From NCBI RefSeq assembly GCF_014596515.1, contig NZ_MSJQ01000038.1:1-38151 (forward strand): DNA of 38,151 nt, given 5' to 3'. The notes below the pieces were generated by a model. That model made no database searches. It had not been told where the DNA came from and saw only the letters and a list, made by a program, of their open reading frames with translations. A program made the position numbers and the translations under genes. Positions 25,977-32,943 of the stretch are shown here, in pieces; within the stretch, counting starts at the first letter, position 1, and each line of letters opens with the position of its first letter. The DNA is from Streptomyces sp. CBMA156 (lineage in GTDB: Bacteria; Actinomycetota; Actinomycetes; Streptomycetales; Streptomycetaceae).

Positions 25977-25988
25977 CACTTCGAAGTG
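25977..25988. promoter_or_regulatory. Palindromic operator between imine reductase and HxlR genes
   Basis: CACTTCGAAGTG is a perfect 12-bp palindrome, flanked by GTAC on the left and GTGGTTAC on the right, so the extended form is an imperfect GTA…TAC dyad. It lies 43 bases before the imine reductase start and 62 before the regulator start, the expected site for HxlR control of both. Confidence 0.7.
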
Positions 25989-26050
25989 GGTGGTTACCCT
26001 GGAGTGAGCATCGAGGTCGGAGGGGCCGGAAGGGGCCGGAAGGGGTGGGC

Positions 26051-26398
26051 ATGGCGACCGTACCGAGGCCGGGGGCGTACGTCTGCGGGACCGACGCCGC
26101 GATGGACGTGATCGGCGGCAAGTGGAAGGTGTCGATCCTCTGGGCCCTGGGCGAACGCCCGCGCTGCCGCTTCGGCGAGCTGCGCCGGCTGCTGCCGGGG
26201 ATCACCGAGAAGGTGCTGGCCGCGCACCTGCGCGAGATGGAGGCGCACGGCATCGTGCACCGGGAGGCGTACGACGAGGTGCCGCCGCGGGTCGAGTACG
26301 CGCTCACCGAGGCGGGGCACCGCCTCAACACGGCGCTGGGGCCGCTGGGGGACTGGGGCCGGGAGCACGTCCTGGGCAAGGCGCCGTACCCGGCGTAG
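26051..26398 (+). CDS. HxlR-family transcriptional regulator
   Basis: 115-residue winged-helix protein. The HxlR signature is complete: C14 in YVCGTDAAMDVIGGKWKVSILWAL, followed by RFGELRRLLPGITEKVLAAHLREMEAHGIV and EVPPRVEYALTEAGHRL. The conserved N-terminal Cys is the redox or aldehyde sensor in studied members (HxlR, YodB, HypR). ATG 26051 with AAGGGG five bases upstream. Divergent from the imine reductase, which it probably represses via the palindrome at 25977. Confidence 0.95.
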   Translation: MATVPRPGAYVCGTDAAMDVIGGKWKVSILWALGERPRCRFGELRRLLPGITEKVLAAHLREMEAHGIVHREAYDEVPPRVEYALTEAGHRLNTALGPLGDWGREHVLGKAPYPA

Positions 26399-26412
26399 CG
26401 CCCTCGGAGAGG

Positions 26413-26835
26413 TCAGGCGATCGCGGCCGACACCACCGCCGCCACCGCGATGTTGCAGGCCGCCGACACCCACACCGCCGGGTGCGGCTCCGGATCGACC
26501 AGGATCTCGCCGAGCCTGCCCGGGGTCAGCAGGTCCACCAGCCAGAACGCGACGGCCATCAGCGCCAGTCCCAGCAGGCCGTAACAGGCCGTCGAGACCA
26601 GGCCCTTGCCGAAGTCCGCGTAGGTGTACATGATCGCGGTGAAGACGATGCCGCCGATGCCGAGCAGCGCGGAGCTGAGCAGGAGGGCGGCGTTGCGGTT
26701 GCGCTCGACCCAGATCTGGTGGCCGAGCCGACCGGGCGTCAGCAGGTCGACCAAGCCGATGCCGAGGAGCAGCAGCACCACCCCGAGGGTGCCGTAGGCC
26801 GCCGCCGCACCGAGCCCGTGCAGAATGTCGTTCAT
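26413..26835 (-). CDS. DUF350 membrane protein with internal duplication
   Basis: 140 residues with four predicted membrane helices. The protein is a tandem of two DUF350 units: GIGLVDLLTPGRLG in the first and FWLVDLLTPGRLG in the second, each preceded by one hydrophobic helix and followed by another. ATG 26835 chosen because the frame upstream is non-conserved in character; only a weak GGAA site precedes it. It lies 114 bases downstream of the LURP-one gene on the same strand. DUF350 genes elsewhere cluster with DUF4178, spermidine-synthase-like and tubby-like genes; the molecular role is not known. Confidence 0.88.
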   Translation of the reverse strand: MNDILHGLGAAAAYGTLGVVLLLLGIGLVDLLTPGRLGHQIWVERNRNAALLLSSALLGIGGIVFTAIMYTYADFGKGLVSTACYGLLGLALMAVAFWLVDLLTPGRLGEILVDPEPHPAVWVSAACNIAVAAVVSAAIA

Positions 26836-26949
26836 CGTGGTTCCAGCCCCCGGTCCGCTCTCGCCGTCCCCCTGACCGGCACGGTCAAGGGCTGGCAAAA
26901 GATACCCCACCCGGGTGAGGGGCGGACCGGGCGCCGAAGCCGGCGGCGG

Positions 26950-27438
26950 TCAGTCCTCCTCGTTCACCAGGTGGTCGACGCAGGCGGCGACCGCCAGCAG
27001 CAGACCGGTGTCCGCGCCGTCGGCGACCTCCACCCCGTAGGTGTCCCTGATCCGGAACCACTTGCGGCTGATCCTGGCCAGCTCGTCACCGTGCTGGTTC
27101 TCGATCCGGTAGTCCTTGTCGATCAGGTTGCCGTGGATCTTCAGCTCGCCGCCGGAGGCCAGATCCACCAGGTACTTGTCGCGGAACGGGGTGAACAGCT
27201 TCTCCCGGACGGTGGCGATCACCTCGCCGTCGGCGTCCTCGATCTTCATCGCGTCGCGGACGGTCAGCATCTTCTCCCTCACCACCGCAACCACCCGCCC
27301 GTGCGCGTCCTTCAGCTCGAAGGTGTCCCGCAGCCGCAGCACCTTGCCGTCCACCAGGTACGCCTTGTGGCCCCGGTCGTCCTCGATCCAGTAGTCGTCG
27401 CCGACCGCGAACAGCTTCTCCCTGACCAGATACCGCAC
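26950..27438 (-). CDS. LURP-one-related (tubby-C-like) protein
   Basis: 162 residues, soluble. A 12-stranded LURP1/tubby-like barrel is indicated by repeated strand units: REKLFAVGDDYWIED, LRLRDTFELKD, REKMLTVRDAMKIED, REKLFTPFRDKYLVD, and RKWFRIRDTYGVEV. GTG 27438 is the start because GGAGG lies six bases upstream; the ATG at 27465 would make the ribosome site part of the coding region. The fold is related to phospholipid scramblases, so a membrane-lipid link is plausible, especially with a DUF350 membrane gene next in the operon. The direct function is unknown. Confidence 0.9.
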   Translation of the reverse strand: MRYLVREKLFAVGDDYWIEDDRGHKAYLVDGKVLRLRDTFELKDAHGRVVAVVREKMLTVRDAMKIEDADGEVIATVREKLFTPFRDKYLVDLASGGELKIHGNLIDKDYRIENQHGDELARISRKWFRIRDTYGVEVADGADTGLLLAVAACVDHLVNEED

Positions 27439-27575
27439 GTGCGACCTCCTCCGGGTCGGCTCCACTGCCGACCTCGCCCCATTCGACCCCGATCCGCCGC
27501 CCGCGGAAAAGCACCGCCACGAAGCACCCGCGGAAACCCGTGGACAGCGGACCCCCGGTCACCTTCAATACCGCC

Positions 27576-28097
27576 ATGCGCCCCGACCTCACCACCGCCG
27601 AGCTGCGCAGCGAGCGCCTCGACCTGCTGCCGATCGCCCCCGAGCACGCCGAGGAGCTGGCCGCCGCACTCGCCGACCCCGCTCTGCACGCCTTCACCGG
27701 CGGCCGCCCGGCCACCGCCGAGGAACTGCGCGCCCGCTGCGAGCGGCTCGCCGCCGGCTCCCCCGACCCGGCCGAGTCCTGGGGCAACTGGGTGCTGCGG
27801 CTGCGCGCCGACGGCGCCCTCACCGGCTACGTGCAGACCACCGTCCGCCCCGGCCAGGCCGAACTCGCCTGGGTGGTCGGCACCCCCTGGCAGCGCCGCG
27901 GCCTGGCCACCGAGGCCGCCCGCACCCTGCTCGCCCACCTCACCGCCGCCGGGGCCACCACCGCCGTCGCCCACATCCACCCCGACCACCACGCCTCCGC
28001 CGCCATCGCCCGCACCCTCGGCCTGCACCCCACCACCCACACCCAGGACGGCGAGACCCGCTGGCAGGCCGACCTCCTCCCGAACACCCCCGGCTGA
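27576..28097 (+). CDS. GNAT family N-acetyltransferase
   Basis: 173 residues, RimJ/RimL-like: TAELRSERLDLLPIAPEHAEELAAAL at the start, YVQTTVRPGQAELAWVVGTPWQRRGLATEAARTLL with the acetyl-CoA loop QRRGLA intact, and HIHPDHHASAAIARTLGL in the C-terminal part. ATG at 27576 has no ribosome site; a TGGACA (27541) and a TTCAAT (27564) 17 bases apart hint at a leaderless transcript. Divergent from the LURP-one gene. Its 3' flank meets the decayed thioredoxin-gene fragment described at 28124. Confidence 0.88.
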   Translation: MRPDLTTAELRSERLDLLPIAPEHAEELAAALADPALHAFTGGRPATAEELRARCERLAAGSPDPAESWGNWVLRLRADGALTGYVQTTVRPGQAELAWVVGTPWQRRGLATEAARTLLAHLTAAGATTAVAHIHPDHHASAAIARTLGLHPTTHTQDGETRWQADLLPNTPG

Positions 28098-28123
28098 CCC
28101 CACCCCGCCCGCAACACGGCACG

Positions 28124-28235
28124 CCCGGAATGCGGGCACCCGGTCGGCTGAACACCGACGGCGAGGAGCTCACGCTCACTCCGGGGCAAGATCACCGTCC
28201 TGGGCTTCCGGTCTCTCCACTGCCCCAACCTCCCT
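28124..28235 (+). pseudogene. Decayed copy of the 5' end of the thioredoxin/NHL gene
   Basis: Bases 28124-28143 are identical to 29378-29397, and from about 28145 the sequence again matches the gene at 29417 (29/32 around GGCTGAACACC…GAGCTCACGCTC, then 26/28 across CCGGGGCAAGATCACC…). The 69 bases carrying the start codon are missing, a five-base deletion breaks the frame, and the region matching the CCINC active site is mutated to SLHCPNL. Similarity fades near 28235, just before fic. It is a remnant, not an expressed gene. Confidence 0.85.
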
Positions 28236-28280
28236 CCCCGGAAAGCGACATCGCGGCAGCAGCACGACGGCGGACCCCAA

Positions 28281-28323
28281 AAGTTGATAAGTTCATTTCG
28301 CCAAAGTCGGCATGTATCAACTT
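28281..28323 (+). promoter_or_regulatory. Inverted repeat in the fic promoter
   Basis: AAGTTGATA (28281-28289) and its exact inverse TATCAACTT (28315-28323) flank 25 bases, ending 14 bases before the fic start. The left arm contains a -35-like TTGATA. The AT-rich composition contrasts with the surroundings. Probable repressor site, perhaps autoregulatory. Confidence 0.6.
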
Positions 28324-28337
28324 CGCGGGGAGCACCC

Positions 28338-29369
28338 ATGGCAGGCCGGGGAAGGCCCAGTCGCAGCACCGTCTACCAGCGGCTGAGCGGGGCACTGGCG
28401 GAGTTGAACGAGCGCTTCGGCGGCTTGCCGAATCCACGGGAAGCGCAGGACATCTGGGACGACATCTGGCACCAGGAAGCCCACCACTCGACTGCGCTGG
28501 AGGGCAACACGCTGGTCCTGCGCGAAGTGGAGGCCCTTCTGGATCAGGGACGTGCCGTCGGAGCGAAGCCACTGCGCGAGTACAACGAGGTGCAGGGCTA
28601 CGCCGACGCCGCCAGGTGGGTCTACGGGCAGGCGCTTGAACCCGACGCCTGGCACGACGGGCGGCTCATCACCCTCACCGAGGTCCGCCACATCCATCAC
28701 GTGGCCATGACACCGGTCTGGAACGTTGCGCCCCATCCGGAAGCCACCGACAAGGAGGGGCCCGGCAGCTTCCGGGAGCACGACATCGCCCCGTTCTCCG
28801 AGGGGATGACCCCGCCCGCCTGGACGCTCGTACCGGCCCGGATCGAGCACTGGGTCAGCGAGGCATGCGCGTTCGGCCAGAGGATCGAGAGCGGCGCGGA
28901 GCTCGAACAACCGCTCCCCGAAGTGCTGGCAGGTATGCACAATCGCTTCGAACAGATCCATCCGTTCCTCGACGGCAACGGCCGCACCGGCCGGCTGGTG
29001 ATGAACCTCGTCCTGGTCCGCCTCGGATATCCGCCGATCATCATCTTGAAGCGACAGCGGGACGCGTACCTGACCGCGCTGCGCAGGGCGGACACGGGAG
29101 ACTGCGGCGCCCTGGGCGAGCTGATCGCCCGGGCGATGGAGGACAATCTCAACCGTTTCATCGTTCCCAACGTGGCCGGCCCGGCGAGGATGGTCCCACT
29201 CGCCGCGCTCGTCGACGAGGAGCTCTCCCTGGCGGCACTCCGGCAGGCAGCCCAGCGTGGCCGTCTGAACGCCGTCCAGGGCCCCGACGGGGTCTGGCGC
29301 TCGTCACGCAAGTCCGTCGCGGCCTACAAGGCCGCCAAACATCAGCGCAGGCCCCGCTCCACGGCATGA
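28338..29369 (+). CDS. Fic-domain protein (putative AMPylase), class II
   Basis: 343 residues. The Fic catalytic motif HPFLDGNGRTGR is at 208-219 with His208. The N-terminal inhibitory helix motif STALEGN (51-57, pattern [S/T]xxxE[G/N]) with Glu55 makes it a class II, self-inhibited Fic; GGLPNPREAQDIWDDIWHQEAHHS leads into it. A C-terminal winged-helix-like part (RGRLNAVQGPDGVWRSSRKSV) resembles a helix-turn-helix reading head, found in Fic proteins that bind their own promoter. GGGGAG lies seven bases before the ATG. Codons are visibly less GC3-biased than in neighbours, and partial direct repeats of the next gene flank it, both signs of horizontal acquisition. No antitoxin gene is adjacent, as expected for class II. 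Target unknown. Confidence 0.93.
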   Translation: MAGRGRPSRSTVYQRLSGALAELNERFGGLPNPREAQDIWDDIWHQEAHHSTALEGNTLVLREVEALLDQGRAVGAKPLREYNEVQGYADAARWVYGQALEPDAWHDGRLITLTEVRHIHHVAMTPVWNVAPHPEATDKEGPGSFREHDIAPFSEGMTPPAWTLVPARIEHWVSEACAFGQRIESGAELEQPLPEVLAGMHNRFEQIHPFLDGNGRTGRLVMNLVLVRLGYPPIIILKRQRDAYLTALRRADTGDCGALGELIARAMEDNLNRFIVPNVAGPARMVPLAALVDEELSLAALRQAAQRGRLNAVQGPDGVWRSSRKSVAAYKAAKHQRRPRSTA

Positions 29370-29416
29370 CGCCAGGCCCCGGAATGCGGGCACCCGGCGT
29401 GCGGTTTGATTGACGC

Positions 29417-31261
29417 ATGGCATCTCGTGCACGTGTACGCGCCCCCGAGCTGGTCGGGGCAGGCGGTTGGCTGAACACCGGCGGCAGGGAGCTCACGCTC
29501 GCCGACTTCCGGGGCAAGATCACCATCCTGGACTTCTGGACCTTCTGCTGCATCAACTGTCTGCACGTCCTGGACGAGCTGCGGGAGTTGGAGGAGAAGC
29601 ACCGCGACACCGTGGTGATCGTCGGGGTGCACTCGCCGAAGTTCGTGCACGAGGCCGACCACCAGGCCGTCGTCGACGCCGTCGCCCGGTACGAGGTGCA
29701 CCACCCGGTGCTGGACGACCCGGCGCTGGTCACCTGGAAGCAGTACGCCGTACGGGCCTGGCCGACGCTGGTGGTGATCGACCCGGAGGGTTACGTGGTC
29801 GCCCAGCACGCCGGCGAGGGCCACGCCCACGCGCTCGCCCGACTGGTCGAGGAGCTGGAGGCCGAGCACGCCGCGAAGGGCACGCTGCGCCGCGGCGACG
29901 GCCCGTACGTGGCGCCGGAGCCGAGCGCCGGGGACCTCAAGTTCCCCGGCAAGGCCGTCCGGCTGCCGAACGGCCACTTCCTGGTCGCCGACTCCGGCCA
30001 CCACTCGCTGGTCGAGCTGGCCGAGGACGGCGAGACGGTGGTCCGCCGGATCGGCGACGGGCAGCGCGGCCTGGTGGACGGCACCGGCACGGACGACACC
30101 GGCACCGACGGCACCGGCCCGCGGTTCAGCGAGCTGCAGGGCCTCGCGCTCGTCCCCGAGGGCCACGGCTTCGACGTGGTCGTCGCCGACACCGTCAACC
30201 ACGCCCTGCGCGGCGTCCGCCTCGCCGACGGCCACGTGACCACCCTGGCCGGCACCGGCCGCCAGTGGTGGCAGGGTTCGGCCACCGAGGGCCCGGCCCG
30301 CGAGGTGGACCTCTCCTCGCCGTGGGACGTCGCCTGGTTCGACGGCCGGGTGTGGATCGCGATGGCCGGCGTGCACCAGCTGTGGTCGTATGACCCGGCC
30401 ACCGGCACGGTCGCGGTCGCGGCCGGCACCACCAACGAGGGTCTGGTGGACGGGCCGGCCGCCGAGGCCTGGTTCGCCCAGCCGTCCGGCCTCGCGGTGT
30501 CCGCGGACGGCGAGCGGCTCTGGGTCGCCGACGCCGAGACCTCGGCGCTGCGTTCGGTTTCACGTGAAACCAAGACGGTCGAAACCGCCGTCGGCACCGG
30601 CCTGTTCGACTTCGGTCACCGCGACGGCGCCGCCGGCCAGGCGCTCTTCCAGCACCCGCTGGGCGTCACCGTGCTGCCGGACGGCTCGGTGGCCGTCGCC
30701 GACACCTACAACCACGCGCTGCGCCGCTACGACCCGGCGAGCGGCGAGGTCAGCACGCTGGCCACCGACCTGCGCGAGCCGTCCGGCACGGTGCTGGTGG
30801 ACGGCGACATCGTGGTGGTCGAGTCGGCCCGGCACCGGCTGACCAGGCTGCGGCTGCCCGAGGAGGCGGTGCGGGTGGAGTCGGTGGCCCACCGCACCCG
30901 GCGCGCGGCCACCGAGGTCGCCCCCGGCGCCCTCCGGCTGGACGTGGTCTTCGAGGCGCCGAACGGCCAGAAGCTGGACGAGCGCTACGGCCCGTCCACC
31001 CGGCTGCTGGTCAGCGCGACCCCGCCCGAGCTGCTGGTCTCCGGCACGGGCGCGGACTCCGACCTCTCCCGTGAGCTGGTGCTCTCCGACGAGGTCGCCG
31101 AGGGCGTGCTGCACGTCTCGGCGATGGCCGCCTCCTGCGACGACGACCCGGAGATCGAGTACCCGGCCTGCCACGTGCACCAGCAGGACTGGGGCGTGCC
31201 GGTGAAGCTGGTCGCCGACGGCGCCCGCCGCCTGCCGCTGGTCCTGGCCGGGATGGAGTAG
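29417..31261 (+). CDS. Thioredoxin-like/NHL-repeat protein (NHLRC2 type)
   Basis: 614 residues. An N-terminal thioredoxin-like domain (about 15-155) has the TlpA/NHLRC2 active site FWTFCCINCLH with CxxC at C45-C48 and a cis-Pro region AWPTLVVIDPEG. A six-bladed NHL beta-propeller follows (about 175-490; repeats such as LRRYDPASGEVSTLA and VAVADTYNHALRRY), then a C-terminal beta-stalk domain. This three-part order equals animal NHLRC2. There is no signal peptide, so it is probably cytoplasmic. No ribosome site precedes ATG 29417, which is only 47 bases after fic. A perfect parS-like palindrome lies inside the propeller coding sequence. Function in bacteria is unknown; a redox scaffold is likely. 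Confidence 0.93.
   Translation: MASRARVRAPELVGAGGWLNTGGRELTLADFRGKITILDFWTFCCINCLHVLDELRELEEKHRDTVVIVGVHSPKFVHEADHQAVVDAVARYEVHHPVLDDPALVTWKQYAVRAWPTLVVIDPEGYVVAQHAGEGHAHALARLVEELEAEHAAKGTLRRGDGPYVAPEPSAGDLKFPGKAVRLPNGHFLVADSGHHSLVELAEDGETVVRRIGDGQRGLVDGTGTDDTGTDGTGPRFSELQGLALVPEGHGFDVVVADTVNHALRGVRLADGHVTTLAGTGRQWWQGSATEGPAREVDLSSPWDVAWFDGRVWIAMAGVHQLWSYDPATGTVAVAAGTTNEGLVDGPAAEAWFAQPSGLAVSADGERLWVADAETSALRSVSRETKTVETAVGTGLFDFGHRDGAAGQALFQHPLGVTVLPDGSVAVADTYNHALRRYDPASGEVSTLATDLREPSGTVLVDGDIVVVESARHRLTRLRLPEEAVRVESVAHRTRRAATEVAPGALRLDVVFEAPNGQKLDERYGPSTRLLVSATPPELLVSGTGADSDLSRELVLSDEVAEGVLHVSAMAASCDDDPEIEYPACHVHQQDWGVPVKLVADGARRLPLVLAGME
30556..30571. promoter_or_regulatory. parS: ParB-binding site (parS), intragenic
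   Basis: GGTTTCACGTGAAACC is a perfect 16-bp palindrome containing GTTTCACGTGAAAC, the 14-bp parS consensus known from Streptomyces and Bacillus. It is coded through as V-S-R-E-T in the NHL propeller. In S. coelicolor parS sites cluster around oriC, so this suggests the window lies in the origin-proximal part of the chromosome. Confidence 0.88.
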
Positions 31262-31273
31262 CGCGGACCCATG

Positions 31274-31311
31274 CGAAGGGGGCCCGGCGTTCGTTCGCCG
31301 GGCCCCCTTCG
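31274..31311. terminator. Bidirectional terminator between the NHL gene and the aminopeptidase
   Basis: A 16-bp perfect stem CGAAGGGGGCCCGGCG (31274-31289) with 31296-31311 and a TTCGTT loop, between convergent stops at 31261 and 31319. Confidence 0.92.
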
Positions 31312-31318
31312 CCGTGTC

Positions 31319-32626
31319 TCAGCCCTCCAGGAAGGCCTTGAGCGCGCTCGCCAGCAGGTACGGGTCCTCGGCCCCGCACAGCTCGCGCGCCGAGTGCATG
31401 GACAGCGCCGCGATGCCGCAGTCCACCGTCGTGATGCCCAGGCGCGCCGCCGTGATCGGGCCGATCGTCGTCCCGCAGGGCATCGCGTTGTTGGACACGA
31501 AGGCCTGCCACGGCACGCCCGCCTTCTCGCAGGCGGCCGCGAACACCGCCCGGCCGACGCCGTCGGTCGCGTAGCGGTTGTTGACGTTGACCTTGAGGAT
31601 CGGCCCGCCGTTCGGCACCGGGTGGTGGCCCGGCTCGTGCCGCTCGCTGTAGTTCGGGTGGACGGCGTGGCCCATGTCCGAGGAGAGGCAGATCGTGCCG
31701 GCGAGCGCCCTGGCCCGGTCCTCGGTGTTGCCGCCGCGCGCGTGGATCGTCCGGTCCAGCACGTTGCCGAGCAGCGGGCTCTGCGCGCCGGTGTCGGACT
31801 CGCTGCCGGTCTCCTCGTGGTCGAAGGCGGCCAGCACCGGGATGTACGGCAGGTCGGCGGCGCCGTCGGCGGTGGCGACGGCGGCGAGCGCGGCGGTGGC
31901 CGCGTGCACCGAGAGCAGGTTGTCCAGGCGCGGGGCGGCGATCAGCTCGCGGTCGCGGCCCAGGTAGGAGGCCGGCTGGACGTCGTGCGTCATGAGGTCC
32001 CAGCCGGCCACGTCGGCGGCGTCCAGGCCGGCCCGCCCGGCGACGTAGGAGATCAGCGAGCCCTCGTCGACCGGGCCGAGGCCCCAGATCGGGGTGAGGT
32101 GGCGCTGCTTGTCGAGCTTCATGCCCTCGTTGACCTGGCGGTCCAGGTGGATGGCGAGCTGCGGCACGCGCAGCAGCGGCTCGTCCAGCTGGACCAGCCT
32201 GGCGGTGCCGTCCTTGAGCGCGAGCCGGCCGGAGAGGCCGAGGTCGCGGTCCAGCCAGGTGTTCAGCGGGACGCCGCCGTAGATCTCCACCGCGACCTGC
32301 CGCCAGCCCGCCGAACCGGTGTCCGGCACCGGCTTGACCCGCAGGTTGGGCGAGTCGGTGTGGGTGCCGACGATCCGGAACGGCGTCTCGGGGCCCGTCC
32401 CCTCCGGCAGGTACCAGGCGATCAGCGCGCCTCCGCGGATCAGGTAGCGCCCGCCGGCCGCGGTGTCCCACGCGTCCGTCTCGGCGACCTGCCGGAAGCC
32501 CGCCTTCTCCAGCCGCTCCGCGGCGCTCGCCACCGCGTGGTACGGAGACGGCGAGGTGCCGAGGAACGCGATCAGGTCGTCGCTGTGCGTCCGGTCGAAG
32601 AATGCCTGGCGGGCGGCGGTCGACAT
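31319..32626 (-). CDS. apeB: M18 family aminopeptidase
   Basis: 435-residue dinuclear-metal aminopeptidase of family M18 (aspartyl aminopeptidase/ApeB type), which removes N-terminal residues, preferring acidic ones in studied members, as a large cytosolic tetrahedral complex. Metal and catalytic motifs: GTHTDSPNLRVKP with first His ligand, APRLDNLLS, AAFDHEETGS, SSDMGHAVHPNY and the C-terminal SMHSARE with the last His. ATG 32626 has AGGAG five bases upstream; the frame extends further but without conserved sequence. Convergent with the NHL gene and downstream of a 317-base gap to the acyl-CoA dehydrogenase that contains only that gene's terminator and this promoter. Confidence 0.93.
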   Translation of the reverse strand: MSTAARQAFFDRTHSDDLIAFLGTSPSPYHAVASAAERLEKAGFRQVAETDAWDTAAGGRYLIRGGALIAWYLPEGTGPETPFRIVGTHTDSPNLRVKPVPDTGSAGWRQVAVEIYGGVPLNTWLDRDLGLSGRLALKDGTARLVQLDEPLLRVPQLAIHLDRQVNEGMKLDKQRHLTPIWGLGPVDEGSLISYVAGRAGLDAADVAGWDLMTHDVQPASYLGRDRELIAAPRLDNLLSVHAATAALAAVATADGAADLPYIPVLAAFDHEETGSESDTGAQSPLLGNVLDRTIHARGGNTEDRARALAGTICLSSDMGHAVHPNYSERHEPGHHPVPNGGPILKVNVNNRYATDGVGRAVFAAACEKAGVPWQAFVSNNAMPCGTTIGPITAARLGITTVDCGIAALSMHSARELCGAEDPYLLASALKAFLEG

Positions 32627-32822
32627 ACTGCTCCTGGGTCGAGTGAGGGCCGAAGCCGGATGGGGAGTCGGCTTCGCACCTGAGCATATGCCCGTACACG
32701 GACAGGGCATTCGGAACACCTCGTCCGGTGCGCAACCCGGACACAACCGTGAACGGCCCCGCACGACCCGAGCGTTCCCGCCGGTCATCCGGGCTTTCCG
32801 CGGCCGGGTTTCCCACCGGAAA

Positions 32823-32858
32823 CACCGAAGGGCCCGGTGGCAGCCGGGCCCTTCGGTG
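32823..32858 (-). terminator. Terminator of the acyl-CoA dehydrogenase gene
   Basis: A perfect 15-bp stem CACCGAAGGGCCCGG (32823-32837) with 32844-32858 and a TGGCAG loop. It lies 86 bases beyond the dehydrogenase stop at 32944, upstream of the aminopeptidase promoter. Confidence 0.85.
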
Positions 32859-32943
32859 CGAGGGTGTGTCAGTCGGTCGGGGAGGTGTCACACTCCGCGC
32901 GCCCCGGGAGGGGCGGCGGCGGGTGACGGGTGGGCGCGGCGGC

